Counted from the first letter of the stretch, positions 30,378 to 39,145 are shown. The stretch: DNA of 42,519 nucleotides from Minisyncoccota bacterium (GCA_028718965.1 JAQUKS010000005.1:1-42519); one strand, 5' to 3'. Translations and numbers: made by a program. Notes: generated from the sequence alone by a model not told the origin.

Positions 30378-30926
30378 ATGAAAAAAGCATTTTTCGTCTT
30401 TCTCTTGATTGTCACATTCGCATTTGTTTCAGGATGTAAGACAGAGAACATCCCATCGATGGGAACCGGATCGTTAATTAATTTCAATACCCCAATAATC
30501 AGTATTTCGAAATTTTTAACGGATCCACAGCAAGCAAGCGCAACCTGGTGGACAGAAGGAGGAGTTGTCTTTCTGTCAACAACTTCTCTGATTTCATCCT
30601 GTGATTTTGACTTTCGCGTCTCGGCACTACCGACGGCAATCGTTCCTGGGAATTTTTTTTCCGACAGAACGATTTGTAGTGTGAATTATGACATGAATGG
30701 GGTGGGACATGCCCACATCCATGGGCCTGATTTTTCTACCTCTCTATGCCCCCCTGTCGTCTTGACCTCAAAGACTTTCACGTTTGAAGGTTACGACGTG
30801 TCCATCAAAAAAGGATACGTCATGGCAGAGAAACGAGAAGGAGAAAAAACTTTTTTCCTTTCTCGTCGTGCACCAATAGCCTCCCCCAAAACCACCTGGG
30901 GCGCCATGAAGGACGGCCGCCCATGA
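30378..30926 (+). CDS. Predicted lipoprotein of unknown function, strong SD
   Basis: A 182-aa protein with a signal peptide and lipobox VSGC (C20), so it is probably anchored in the membrane facing outward. The mature part has further cysteines (SSCDF, TICSV, LCPP) and no recognised domain; VGHAHIHGPDFS is notable for clustered histidines. AAGGAGG stands seven bases before the ATG, a near-perfect SD sequence, unlike neighbouring housekeeping genes. It has its own promoter and is followed by stacked terminators, making a self-contained cassette. Its stop codon lies in the loop of a GC-rich hairpin. Confidence 0.75.
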   Translation: MKKAFFVFLLIVTFAFVSGCKTENIPSMGTGSLINFNTPIISISKFLTDPQQASATWWTEGGVVFLSTTSLISSCDFDFRVSALPTAIVPGNFFSDRTICSVNYDMNGVGHAHIHGPDFSTSLCPPVVLTSKTFTFEGYDVSIKKGYVMAEKREGEKTFFLSRRAPIASPKTTWGAMKDGRP

Positions 30927-31020
30927 GGGCCGTCCAAAAGACACAGAGAAAAGATACGCAATGTATCTTAGTACCTGTGTCTTTTCTCGTTTATAAGCCC
31001 CTTTTTGGGTCTTTTTTATT
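30911..31020 (+). terminator. Three consecutive hairpins after the lipoprotein gene
   Basis: First, GGACGGCC (30911-30918) pairs with GGCCGTCC (30928-30935), overlapping the gene end. Second, AAAAGACACAG (30936-30946) pairs with CTGTGTCTTTT (30975-30985) with an inner stem AAGATAC/GTATCTT (30951-30957, 30963-30969). Third, a CCC/GGG stem (30998-31009) is followed by CTTTTTTA. The second and third have terminator character. Confidence 0.75.
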
Positions 31021-31096
31021 TTTGGGAACGAATAACTACAGATTCATTCTACCATATTCCAAAAGCCGAAGAAAACACCATTCATTCAAAGTATGC

Positions 31097-31102
31097 TAAA
31101 AT
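31097..31102 (+). promoter_or_regulatory. Extended -10 box of the AmrS-like gene
   Basis: TGC followed by TAAAAT (31097-31102) is an extended -10. It lies inside the longer reading frame from 31093 and supports ATG 31114 as the start, giving an extremely short leader. Confidence 0.5.
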
Positions 31103-31113
31103 ACATAAAGGGT

Positions 31114-32001
31114 ATGAAAGAGTGTTTAGCGTATAAAAAATTAAGCGAGGGGCGGGTGCAATGCCGAGCGTGCAATCATTATTGCGTCATCGCGAACAAC
31201 AGCACCGGAAAATGCGGCGTAAGGAAGAATCAAAATCACGCGCTTTTTTCCCTCACATACGGCCGGCCTTGCGCGATTGCCGTTGACCCGATAGAGAAAA
31301 AACCGCTTTATCATTTTTTGCCCGGAACAAAGACCTTATCCCTTGCCGCTCTCGGCTGTAATTTCAAATGCCAGGCCTGCCAGAACTGGCAAATTTCCCA
31401 GCTAACAGGGGATGTTCCCTTGCGGGCTTTCAGGGAAACATCGCCTGTGAGCCCAACTGAAATCGTTGAAACAGCCCTGGATCATAAATGCCCGAGCGTT
31501 TCCTATACCTATACCGAGCCAACCGTTTTTTTGGAATACGCTCTGGACACAATGAAACTGGCCAAAGAGCACGGGCTTAAAAATATCTGGGTGAGCAACG
31601 GATTCTTTTCCAAAGAGACTTTTGATTCGATACTCCCCTATTTGCAAGCGGCCAACATTGATTTGAAATCATTTGACGATGATTTTTATCAAAGATACTG
31701 CGGCGGCCGATTGGCTCCGGCGTTGGACAATCTGAAACGCCTTAAGCAAAATAAGATTCATCTGGAAATAACCACTTTGGTCATACCGACCCTCAACGAC
31801 TCCCCTGCCCTGTTTGAAAAGACAGCCGCTTTCATCGTAAAAGAGCTGGGGCCCGAAACCCCGTGGCATATTTCCGGATTTTCACCGCAAATCTCCTGGA
31901 AATTAAAAGGCCTGTCTCCCACCCCTCTCTCCACCCTCAAGGACATCCAAGAAATCGGCCGAAGAGGCGGCCTGAAAAATATTCATTTAGGCAACATTTA
32001 A
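31114..32001 (+). CDS. AmmeMemoRadiSam-system type radical SAM enzyme (AmrS/PflA-like)
   Basis: A 295-aa radical SAM protein similar to pyruvate-formate-lyase-activating enzymes. The cluster motif is C82-x3-C86-x2-C89 in LGCNFKCQACQNWQIS. Before it four cysteines (C17, C20, C24, C34: VQCRACNHYC, GKCGV) form the N-terminal metal-binding region typical of AmrS. SVSYTYTEPTVFLEYA and HLEITTLVIPTLND are family blocks. ATG 31114 (MKECLAYKKL) matches homologous starts better than 31093. The AmmeMemo partner genes are not adjacent, so the substrate is unknown. Confidence 0.85.
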   Translation: MKECLAYKKLSEGRVQCRACNHYCVIANNSTGKCGVRKNQNHALFSLTYGRPCAIAVDPIEKKPLYHFLPGTKTLSLAALGCNFKCQACQNWQISQLTGDVPLRAFRETSPVSPTEIVETALDHKCPSVSYTYTEPTVFLEYALDTMKLAKEHGLKNIWVSNGFFSKETFDSILPYLQAANIDLKSFDDDFYQRYCGGRLAPALDNLKRLKQNKIHLEITTLVIPTLNDSPALFEKTAAFIVKELGPETPWHISGFSPQISWKLKGLSPTPLSTLKDIQEIGRRGGLKNIHLGNI

Positions 32002-32020
32002 TTAACTTCTGCTAAAAAAT

Positions 32021-33058
32021 ATGGACACCCACTATAATATCATTATCATTGGAGCTGGCACGGCTGGATTAGCCGCCGCGACTTTTTTAGCCAAAGCCAA
32101 AAAGAAAGTGCTGGTTTTAGAAAGAAATAAAGCCCTTGGCCTCAAAGTTTGCGCTGGCGGCTTAACCATCAAAGACTTTACAGAATTAAATTTGCCTAAG
32201 AGTATTATAGAAAAAGAATTCAAGCATATTAATCTTCACATCGGCAACCATAAAGCGATAAAGCTTCAATTGGATCAGCCCTGGATTTGGACCTGCAGCA
32301 GAGAAAACCTGGCTCAGTGGCAATTAGACCAGGCCAAATCGGCCGGAGCGGAAATTCGGCTGGGCTCATCAGCCAAAGAAATATACAAGAACCGTATTTT
32401 AACCGATGACAACCTTTCCCTGCATTTTGATTACTTAATCGGCGCTGACGGCAGCGGTTCCTTGGTTAGAAATTTTTTAGGCCTGAAAACCAAAAAAATA
32501 ATGGTGGCTATCCAGTATTGTATTCCGGACAGAAGGTTCAAAGAATTAGAAATATTCTTTGACCTGGAAAAGTTCGGCCCAGTCTATGCCTGGATATTTC
32601 CCCATCAAGACTATGTTTCAGTCGGCACTGGCTGTGATCCAAAATTCATAAAGCCGAACCGGCTAAAAACGAACCTTGACTCCTGGTGCCAAAAGCTTGG
32701 TATTGATAGCGCCGGCCATCAATTGCAAGCCGCGCCAATCAGCTATGATTACAAGGGGGTGGACTTTGGTAATGTCTTTCTGGTTGGCGATGCGGCCGGA
32801 CTAGCCTCTGGTCTAACGGGCGAAGGCATTCACCCCGCAATGGTATCGGGCATAGAGGCAGCCAAAAAGATTATTAATCCCGATTACCGCCTTCCCAAAA
32901 TCAAACAGCTCGTTAAAAATAAAAGATTAGAAGAAACAGCCCTCGGATTCTACAAAACGAATAAAACAATAACCAAGCTAATGTTTGGTCTCGTAGCCAA
33001 TTTATTGAAAAACGAAAAATTCCAAAGGAAAACAACCCATTTCCTAACCGAAAGATAA
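32021..33058 (+). CDS. FAD-dependent oxidoreductase, geranylgeranyl-reductase-like
   Basis: A 345-aa flavoprotein of the GGR/squalene-epoxidase-like family. The N-terminal dinucleotide motif is IIGAGTAGLAAATFLA with ER at the end of the second strand. CAGGLT is the conserved Cys-Gly motif of geranylgeranyl reductases. The FAD GD motif is FLVGDAAGLASGLTGEGIHPAM. Substrates in the family are isoprenoid chains or related lipids; here saturation of a polyprenyl or quinone-like tail is possible. It follows the AmrS-like gene by 19 bases. Lipid synthesis is usually poor in CPR cells, so the substrate may be host-derived (inference). Confidence 0.85.
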   Translation: MDTHYNIIIIGAGTAGLAAATFLAKAKKKVLVLERNKALGLKVCAGGLTIKDFTELNLPKSIIEKEFKHINLHIGNHKAIKLQLDQPWIWTCSRENLAQWQLDQAKSAGAEIRLGSSAKEIYKNRILTDDNLSLHFDYLIGADGSGSLVRNFLGLKTKKIMVAIQYCIPDRRFKELEIFFDLEKFGPVYAWIFPHQDYVSVGTGCDPKFIKPNRLKTNLDSWCQKLGIDSAGHQLQAAPISYDYKGVDFGNVFLVGDAAGLASGLTGEGIHPAMVSGIEAAKKIINPDYRLPKIKQLVKNKRLEETALGFYKTNKTITKLMFGLVANLLKNEKFQRKTTHFLTER

Positions 33059-33066
33059 AAAATCAA

Positions 33067-33771
33067 CTAAAACTCGTCCACGAAGTATTTCCTCTCCGAG
33101 AACGAAATCCCGCCCGCCTCTATCATTTTCAGCTTATCCAAAACATCCGGGAAAAGTTTGGGCAGTTTCCTGATTTCAGCCATAGAAAGCCAGAAATTCT
33201 TCCCGCCCTGGAATTCTTCCGTCATTTTTCCCTTAATCCCGTCGGCTCTGAAAACAAAAAAGAGTTTATCCTCCAGCAATAACCCTTCCTTTGAATAATC
33301 CATCTTGTGATTCACGCCAACGAAAGAGAGCTTGGCGCTCAGGCCCGTCTCCTCCGTAAACTCCCTGCGAGCCCCATCAAGCAAGGTCTCCCCTATCTTC
33401 AGCTTGCCCCCAACCCCTCCATAATAGCCAAAATACGGCTGTTTTAGGCGCTGCTGGAGCAAATATTTCTTCACCCCTCCCTGCTTTTCAACGGCGAAAA
33501 TCAACACCCCTACCTTGGCTTGCTTTTCAACCTGCGGGATATCCTTCTCCGCGTCCATGCGATTGGCAAATTCTTTTCCGACCGCCGTAAGACAATAATT
33601 GCTTTCTCCCTTTACAATCAGCCCCGCCTCCACTAAACTTTTAATATGAAAGGAAAAGTGGTCATTTGAAAGTCCCGACACGTTAAGGTCGCGAAATCTG
33701 GGCTTTGGATTAAAAAGCAAAACTTTAAGAATCTCGGCCTGCCGAGGATGCAAACGCAAATCCTTTTTCAT
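33067..33771 (-). CDS. Nudix hydrolase with N-terminal winged-helix domain
   Basis: A 234-aa two-domain protein. Residues about 1-75 look like an ArsR-type winged helix (HPRQAEILKVLL, FSFHIKSLVEAGLIV, YCLTAVGKEFANRM). Residues 85-200 are a Nudix domain with a complete Nudix box: GGKLKIGETLLDGARREFTEETGL. Such fusions (NrtR type) often couple a nucleotide-sugar or ADP-ribose sensor to DNA binding; here the box is intact so catalysis is possible. It is convergent with the flavoprotein gene and divergent from the gene at 33846. Confidence 0.85.
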   Translation of the reverse strand: MKKDLRLHPRQAEILKVLLFNPKPRFRDLNVSGLSNDHFSFHIKSLVEAGLIVKGESNYCLTAVGKEFANRMDAEKDIPQVEKQAKVGVLIFAVEKQGGVKKYLLQQRLKQPYFGYYGGVGGKLKIGETLLDGARREFTEETGLSAKLSFVGVNHKMDYSKEGLLLEDKLFFVFRADGIKGKMTEEFQGGKNFWLSMAEIRKLPKLFPDVLDKLKMIEAGGISFSERKYFVDEF

Positions 33772-33845
33772 AATATATATTGGTTTTTCTTAATGATAAC
33801 CCCCCTCAAAAGCCAGTCAAGTAAAGTCGGCTTTACCAATCCAAT

Positions 33846-34163
33846 ATGAACTTTATCGTTAAAAACAGCACAGGTGAAAACATCGAAAATCTGATGCGAC
33901 AGATACGCTATCACTCCTGGGGCGCGTCCCAAAAAGACGGAAAACTGCAGTTCATACGGCCCTTTGAAACCGGAGGCGCCTTTCCTAGGTTTCATATCTA
34001 TTTGAGGTATAATAGAACAAACAAAGAGATTGATATTGACCTGCACCTTGACCAGAGAAAAACCGTTTATGAAGGCGCGAAAGCCCACAAAGGCGAGTAC
34101 CAGGGAGAGCTTGTGCAAGAAGAAGCCGAGCGCATCAAAACCTCTATCCAAAAAATCCGATGA
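33846..34163 (+). CDS. Conserved hypothetical protein, CPR-type
   Basis: A 105-aa soluble protein. MRQIRYHSWGASQKDGKLQF and RPFETGGAFPRFHIYLRY look like a conserved core, followed by DIDLHLDQRKTVYEGAKAH. From memory, similar proteins are widespread in Parcubacteria without assigned function. The frame overlaps the next gene by 4 bases (ATGA), implying coupled translation with the HhH protein. No SD sequence. Confidence 0.75.
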   Translation: MNFIVKNSTGENIENLMRQIRYHSWGASQKDGKLQFIRPFETGGAFPRFHIYLRYNRTNKEIDIDLHLDQRKTVYEGAKAHKGEYQGELVQEEAERIKTSIQKIR

Positions 34164-34840
34164 ACCAGGAAATCGCCAAAATTTTCAGACAAATCGCCGA
34201 ATTATTGGAGATAAAGGGCGACAGGGCGAAGGCTAGCCAGTTCAAGATTAAGGCGTATCAAAAGGCTGCTTTGGCTTTGGAAAACCTGCCTCAAGACATC
34301 AGCCAGATTTATCGGGAAAGCGGCCTGAAAGGCCTGGAAAAGCTTCGGGACATCGGCAAGGGCACAGCCCTTAAAATCGAAGAATATTTACAAAAAGGTA
34401 AAATCAAGTATTATGATGAATTAGCCGAAGAAACGGCCATTCAGCAGATTGTCGCGTATTTTTTCGCCAGCAAGGGCCTGGACCTGGCCGACCTGAAGCA
34501 GTCGGCCCGGCGAAAAGAAATCGTTTATTCCAGGTACACCAAGCCCGCCAAACAGCTTTTGGAGCTGGCCGGGTCTCTGGAAAAAGCCAAGCAGGCTATC
34601 GATAAAGTAGCCCAGTGGGCCAATAGCCGCGATCTGGATTATGCCATTGAAACCATTTTCAAAAAGTGGCTGGAGCTTGACCGCCTGAAGCCGAAAGAGG
34701 TGGTTAAAAAACCGTTTTACGAGGGCCAGCCGATGGTCTGGTCCCAAGCCAAAAAGAAATGGTTCGTGATTAACGACAGCGGCGAATGGCTGGAATACGC
34801 GGACAAAGAAAGCAAGATTGAATGGCGGATAGTAAAATAA
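34160..34840 (+). CDS. Protein with a DNA polymerase beta/X-type HhH N-terminal domain
   Basis: A 226-aa protein. The first 90 residues (IAKIFRQIAELLEIKGDRAKASQFKIKAYQKAA...; LRDIGKGTALKIEEYL) are the helix-hairpin-helix 8 kDa domain of family X polymerases, which binds gapped DNA. No polymerase palm or PHP nuclease follows. Instead there is a helical middle part (KQLLELAGSLEKAKQAIDKV) and a Trp-rich end (YEGQPMVWSQAKKKWFVIND). It therefore looks like a DNA-binding protein derived from, or sharing a module with, PolX. It overlaps the upstream gene by 4 bases. Confidence 0.75.
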   Translation: MNQEIAKIFRQIAELLEIKGDRAKASQFKIKAYQKAALALENLPQDISQIYRESGLKGLEKLRDIGKGTALKIEEYLQKGKIKYYDELAEETAIQQIVAYFFASKGLDLADLKQSARRKEIVYSRYTKPAKQLLELAGSLEKAKQAIDKVAQWANSRDLDYAIETIFKKWLELDRLKPKEVVKKPFYEGQPMVWSQAKKKWFVINDSGEWLEYADKESKIEWRIVK

Positions 34841-34882
34841 TTTTAAATTTCAAATATCTAATATTCAAGTTTCATATCAAAT

Positions 34883-35443
34883 ATGCTGAATCATACCGAA
34901 TTGAAAAAAGGAACATTGTTTATTTATAACGACCAGCCCTATATCGTGCTTGATTTCGCTTTGAATTTCCAGGGACGGGGCGGTTCGACCGCGCAGATAA
35001 AAATGAAGAGTTTGATAACCGGCAATGTTTTGTCAAAGGTTTTCCATCCGGGCGACAATTTCGAGGAAGCCGACGTGGACAAAATTCAGTTGAAATTCGT
35101 TTACGCCGGCAAGGGGCAGTATGTTTTTTCCGAAAGCGACAATCCCAACAAGCGCTTGACTCTTGCGGAAGAGCAGGTGGAAGGAGGCCGTTTTTTGAAA
35201 CCCGGCCAGACAATAACCGGCTTATCGTTCGATGATAAGATCATCAGCGCGAACGCGCCCATTAAGGTGCAGCTTCGCGTGAAAGAAGCGGCTGTTTATC
35301 TTAGGGCGGGCCGGGCGGAAGCGGGCACCAAAGAGGTCATTTTGGAAACCGGAGCCAGCATCCAGGCTCCCTCGTTCATAAAAGAGGGTGATATAATAGA
35401 AATAAACACCCAGACCGGCGAATACTCAAGAAGAGTAGAATAA
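34883..35443 (+). CDS. efp: Translation elongation factor P
   Basis: A 186-aa three-domain factor that rescues ribosomes stalled on polyproline. Domain I has the tip loop NFQGRGGSTAQIKMK; the tip residue is R32 rather than the usual lysine. Domains II/III include FVYAGKGQYVFSESDN and the end FIKEGDIIEINTQTGEYSRRVE, the EF-P signature. R32 is characteristic of EF-P rhamnosylated by EarP in some proteobacteria, though there the loop is PGRN. Whether R32 is modified here is unknown. No SD sequence. Confidence 0.95.
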   Translation: MLNHTELKKGTLFIYNDQPYIVLDFALNFQGRGGSTAQIKMKSLITGNVLSKVFHPGDNFEEADVDKIQLKFVYAGKGQYVFSESDNPNKRLTLAEEQVEGGRFLKPGQTITGLSFDDKIISANAPIKVQLRVKEAAVYLRAGRAEAGTKEVILETGASIQAPSFIKEGDIIEINTQTGEYSRRVE

Positions 35444-35479
35444 AAAGTTTTGCAAGCAAGACGCAATTATTAACAAGCT

Positions 35480-35935
35480 ATGTCAGAATACATTACGGCC
35501 GAAGGCCTCGAAAAGCTGAAAAAGGAACTGGATTATCTGAAAAACGTCAAACAGAAAGAAATCGCCGCGCAGCTGCACACTGCCGCGAGTTTTGGCGATT
35601 TGTCGGAAAACGCCGCTTATCACCAGGGTAAAGAGGCCCTGGCTTTTATGAGAGGGCGCGTAGACGAACTGGAAAAAATCATCAAATCAGCCAAAATCAT
35701 TGCGGGCAAATCAAACAGCGGCAAAGTGGAAATCGGCTCGATCGTGGTGGTTGACAGTTGCGGAGAAAAAGAAACCCTTACATTGGTGGCGCCCTCGGAA
35801 AGCGATTTTTTACAGGGCAAAATCTCTTATCAGTCCCCTATCGGCCAGGCGCTTTTGGGGCAGAGCAAAGGCGCTGAAATTGAAATCGAATGTCCGGAGA
35901 AAAAAATAAAATACAAGATTTTGGAAATAAAATAG
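35480..35935 (+). CDS. greA: Transcription elongation factor GreA
   Basis: A 151-aa cleavage factor that releases backtracked RNA polymerase. The N-terminal coiled coil contains ITAEGLEKLKKELDYLK and the acidic tip FGDLSENAAYHQGKEA with D and E residues that coordinate Mg in the polymerase channel. The C-terminal FKBP-like domain has the ISYQSPIGQALLGQSKG block. It lies 36 bases after efp. Two stem-loops follow, one a strong terminator. Confidence 0.95.
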   Translation: MSEYITAEGLEKLKKELDYLKNVKQKEIAAQLHTAASFGDLSENAAYHQGKEALAFMRGRVDELEKIIKSAKIIAGKSNSGKVEIGSIVVVDSCGEKETLTLVAPSESDFLQGKISYQSPIGQALLGQSKGAEIEIECPEKKIKYKILEIK

Positions 35936-36014
35936 TTGATTTTTTAAGAAAAAGAGTTAAGATGATAAAGTTTGTAATTTACTATATTGTAGTCATGAAC
36001 AGAAGCAAAACAAA

Positions 36015-36060
36015 GAAATCGGACAAGACACAATAATAATGTTAATATTCGTCCGATTTC
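36015..36060 (+). other. Stem-loop between greA and its terminator
   Basis: GAAATCGGAC (36015-36024) and GTCCGATTTC (36051-36060) are perfect inverted repeats around 26 bases. A 13-codon ORF (MNRSKTKKSDKTQ, from ATG 35996) ends in the loop. Role unknown; it may be a 3' end stabiliser. Confidence 0.6.
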
Positions 36061-36093
36061 CGCCGACGGCCCAAGGGCTTGTCGGCGGTTTTT
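36060..36093 (+). terminator. Intrinsic terminator after greA
   Basis: CCGCCGAC (36060-36067) pairs with GTCGGCGG (36081-36088), followed by TTTTT. Confidence 0.85.
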
Positions 36094-37312
36094 AATTCTT
36101 CAAATACTTCCTGCCTTTTAGCTTGTCCGGAAAGTACTCCTGCTCTTCCTGGTAATCGAAATTCGGGCTGTATTTGTAATCTTTGCCATAGCCCAGATCT
36201 TTCATCAGCTTGGTCGGAGCGTTGCGGATGTGCAAGGGCACGGGCAAATTGCCATGCTGCTCGACATCCTTCCTGGCCTTGCCGTAAGCCAGATAAAGCT
36301 CGTTGGACTTTTTGCATTTGGCCATATAGACCACTGCCTGGGCCAGAATGACGTTGCACTCGGGCAAACCGATGAAATGGCACGCGTTGTAGGCCGCGAC
36401 CGCCTGCTCTAAGGCCCGCGAGTTGGCCAGGCCGATGTCTTCGGAAGCGAAGCGCACCAGGCGTCGGGCCACATACAAGGGGTCTTCCCCTGCTTCAAGC
36501 ATCCTGGCCAGCCAGTATAAAGCCGCGTCAGCATCCGAGCCGCGCATTGATTTGTGCAAAGCGGAAATTATGTTGTAATGCTCGTCACCGTCCTTGTCAT
36601 AGAGCAAATACGATTTTTGAAAAGCCTCTTTTACAATGGCCGGATTGATCTCGGCGGAGATGGACGAGGCGTATTCCAAAACATTCAAAGCGGTCCTGGG
36701 ATCGCCATTGGACATTGCGGCGATTTTTTGCAAAATGCCCGGCTCTATTTTCAAAGACAAATTGCCCAATCCCCTGTTTTTGTCATTTAAAGCGTTTTCC
36801 AGAATGGCGGTTATCTGCGCGATTGATAATTGTTTCAAAACAAAAACCCGACACCTGGAAAGCAACGCGCCCCGCACTTCAAAGCTCGGGTTTTCGGTGG
36901 TGGCGCCGATTAAAGTAATCAAGCCGTTTTCCACGTGCGGCAGCAAGGCATCCTGCTGAATTTTGTTCCAGCGGTGAATCTCATCGATGAACAAAATGGT
37001 TTTTTTGTTCTGCCAGTCGTCCTGCTTGGCTCTTTTGATTACTTCCCTAAGCTCTTTCAAGCCGCTCGTCACCGCGCTGAATCTTATGAAATCAGCCTGG
37101 CTGGCTTTGGCGATAATCAGGGCCAGGGTGGTCTTACCGCAGCCCGGCGGGCCCCAGAAAATCATCGAGGGCAGCTTGTCCTGCGAGATAGCGGCCCTTA
37201 GCAGCTTGCCTTCGCCCACAATCTCCTCCTGGCCTGAAAACTCATCCAGTGTCTGCGGGCGCATTCTTTCGGCCAACGGCTGATTTTGATTTTTGGCTGA
37301 ATTATCCGTCAT
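36092..37312 (-). CDS. rarA: Replication-associated AAA+ ATPase RarA/MgsA
   Basis: A 406-aa clamp-loader-like AAA+ protein that acts at stalled replication forks. [20 protein letters not shown] is the family start; Walker A is GPPGCGKTT, Walker B is [10 protein letters not shown], and sensor 1 is [12 protein letters not shown]. The C-terminal tetramerisation region includes [23 protein letters not shown] and [22 protein letters not shown] 37312 is chosen over an upstream in-frame start at 37372, which lies beyond the promoter and overlaps the preceding terminator. Confidence 0.95.
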   Translation of the reverse strand: MTDNSAKNQNQPLAERMRPQTLDEFSGQEEIVGEGKLLRAAISQDKLPSMIFWGPPGCGKTTLALIIAKASQADFIRFSAVTSGLKELREVIKRAKQDDWQNKKTILFIDEIHRWNKIQQDALLPHVENGLITLIGATTENPSFEVRGALLSRCRVFVLKQLSIAQITAILENALNDKNRGLGNLSLKIEPGILQKIAAMSNGDPRTALNVLEYASSISAEINPAIVKEAFQKSYLLYDKDGDEHYNIISALHKSMRGSDADAALYWLARMLEAGEDPLYVARRLVRFASEDIGLANSRALEQAVAAYNACHFIGLPECNVILAQAVVYMAKCKKSNELYLAYGKARKDVEQHGNLPVPLHIRNAPTKLMKDLGYGKDYKYSPNFDYQEEQEYFPDKLKGRKYLKN

Positions 37313-37319
37313 TGGTTTC

Positions 37320-37348
37320 AATTTACTCTTTTTCAAACGCAAGGACAA
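37320..37348 (-). promoter_or_regulatory. rarA promoter, leaderless geometry
   Basis: On the minus strand TTGTCC (37348-37343), a 17-base spacer, TAAATT (37325-37320), then seven bases to ATG 37312. Confidence 0.5.
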
Positions 37349-37351
37349 GAA

Positions 37352-37391
37352 CGAATAAAAAGCTCCGGCCAAAGCCGGAGCTTTTTATTCG
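37352..37391 (-). terminator. Intrinsic terminator after the ABC transporter gene
   Basis: An 18-base perfect inverted repeat (37352-37369 and 37374-37391) with core GCTCCGGC/GCCGGAGC and flanking A5/T5. It contains the stop codon of the ABC transporter gene. Confidence 0.9.
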
Positions 37392-39145
37392 ATGAATCCG
37401 CCCGCCTGAAGAGTCCAGAGTTTTTTATAAATGCCGTCCGGATGCTCCAAAAGCTGGCTATGATTGCCTTCTTCGACAATGCGGCCGTCTTGCACCACCA
37501 CGATACGGTCCATTTTGCGGATGGTTGAAAGCCTGTGCGCCACGACAATCACGGTTTTGTCTTTCATCAGTTCATCAATGGCCTCCTGAATCATCTTTTC
37601 GGAGGCGGAATCCAAGCTTGAAGTGGCTTCGTCCAGGACCAAGATAGGCGCGTTTTTCAGAATCGCCCTGGCAATGGCCACTCTTTGGCGTTCCCCTCCC
37701 GACAGCTTGATGCCGCGCTCGCCCACGTATGTGTTATATTTTTCGGGCAATTCGTTGATAAACTCATCACAGCGGGCGCTTTTAGCCGCTTCAATTACTT
37801 CCCGGTCAGTGGCTTGAGGGGCCCCGTAACGGATGTTTTCCATCAGGGTGCGGTGGAATAAAATCGGGTCTTGCGGCACCAGACTGATATTGGCCCTCAA
37901 GCTTTCCTGCTTCACTTTGGAGATGTTTTGCCCGTCAATTAAAATTTCCCCGGCGGCAAGCTCGTGAATCCTCAATAACAGCCTGATAATCGTTGTTTTG
38001 CCCGCGCCCGAAGGCCCGATTAAAGCCACTTTCTCATGACTGGCGATGGTGAGGTTGAAATCTTTCAGCACTGAACGTGTTTGATGATAATAAAAATCCG
38101 CTTTTCTTAATTCAATCATGCCCTTTTTTACTTGCAAATTTTTGGCATTGATGATATCGACGATTCCATGGGGCGTTTGCAGGATAGCGGTCATTTCTTC
38201 CGCGTCCGCGAGATTTTCATAGATATTGCGGATGATTTTGCCGAAATCCCAAACCCGGTCGAAAATATTAATCAGATAAACCTGCAGCAAAACAAAATCC
38301 CCGATCGTCAAAATGCCCTTCTGCCACAATCGAATGGCCAGATAAAAGCCGCCGATCTCCAAAGCGATTACCAGCAACCCCTGGCCGGCTTCGAAAAAAG
38401 CGGTCAAATCCCAGGTGAATTTGCGGATTTTCCTTAATTCTTCGGTGGTTTTGGCGAATCTCTTGACCTCTCTTGCGTAGCCGTTGAAAAGCTGGATGCT
38501 GTGAGCATTGGTAATGGTATCGGCCAGCAAGCCGGTAACTTCGGTTTCTTTGGCTGACCGTCTGATGTCATGCTTGATTTTATATCTGGAAAAAAGCCAA
38601 TTGACGGCTAAAAAAACCGCCAGCCAGACCAGAACAATCATTCCCAGCCAGAAATTGCGGCTGAACAAAACGAATACTATAATGGCGATGTTCACGAAAA
38701 GGGGCAGCAGGTTCCAGGTGATTTTGTCGTGAATCACCTCAAAAGCATTGGAAAACCATTTTATCCTTTTGGTAAGGGAGCCCACGAAATTATTCTCAAA
38801 AAAGTCATAGGAGTGCTTGTGCAAGTAAGTAAAGCAGGTATTGGACAAATCGGCAATTACCCGCGGCTGCAGATAAGTCATGCCGAAATTAGTTACCCGC
38901 CAGCATATCCAGCCAAATAAATCCAGGCCGAGCAAAATCATCAAAACCCCCAGTAGCTGGCCGACGATCTTATCAGGAGAATCCCCGGTAGTCAAAATAT
39001 CGAAAAACTTTTTCAAGAATAACGGAAAAACGGCATTATTGGCCGCCGCGGCCATTACCGCGAAAATAACAAAAAAGAACGACACCTTGTATTTTAAACA
39101 ATGCTGTAAATAGATTCGTAGTGTTTTTTTAGTGTTGTCTTTCAT
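37385..39145 (-). CDS. ABC exporter, fused membrane and ATPase domains (MsbA-like)
   Basis: A 586-aa half-transporter that works as a dimer. The N-terminal six-helix type I exporter domain spans about 15-310; the ATPase domain has Walker A GPSGAGKTT, the signature LSGGERQRVAIARAI, Walker B ILVLDEATSSLD and the switch His in VVAHRLSTI. The substrate (lipid, peptide or drug) is not predictable. ATG 39145 (MKDNTKK) is preferred over 39178 because MRYGIFNPFF looks like leader sequence and a TATATT box lies 16 bases upstream of 39145. Confidence 0.92.
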   Translation of the reverse strand: MKDNTKKTLRIYLQHCLKYKVSFFFVIFAVMAAAANNAVFPLFLKKFFDILTTGDSPDKIVGQLLGVLMILLGLDLFGWICWRVTNFGMTYLQPRVIADLSNTCFTYLHKHSYDFFENNFVGSLTKRIKWFSNAFEVIHDKITWNLLPLFVNIAIIVFVLFSRNFWLGMIVLVWLAVFLAVNWLFSRYKIKHDIRRSAKETEVTGLLADTITNAHSIQLFNGYAREVKRFAKTTEELRKIRKFTWDLTAFFEAGQGLLVIALEIGGFYLAIRLWQKGILTIGDFVLLQVYLINIFDRVWDFGKIIRNIYENLADAEEMTAILQTPHGIVDIINAKNLQVKKGMIELRKADFYYHQTRSVLKDFNLTIASHEKVALIGPSGAGKTTIIRLLLRIHELAAGEILIDGQNISKVKQESLRANISLVPQDPILFHRTLMENIRYGAPQATDREVIEAAKSARCDEFINELPEKYNTYVGERGIKLSGGERQRVAIARAILKNAPILVLDEATSSLDSASEKMIQEAIDELMKDKTVIVVAHRLSTIRKMDRIVVVQDGRIVEEGNHSQLLEHPDGIYKKLWTLQAGGFIE

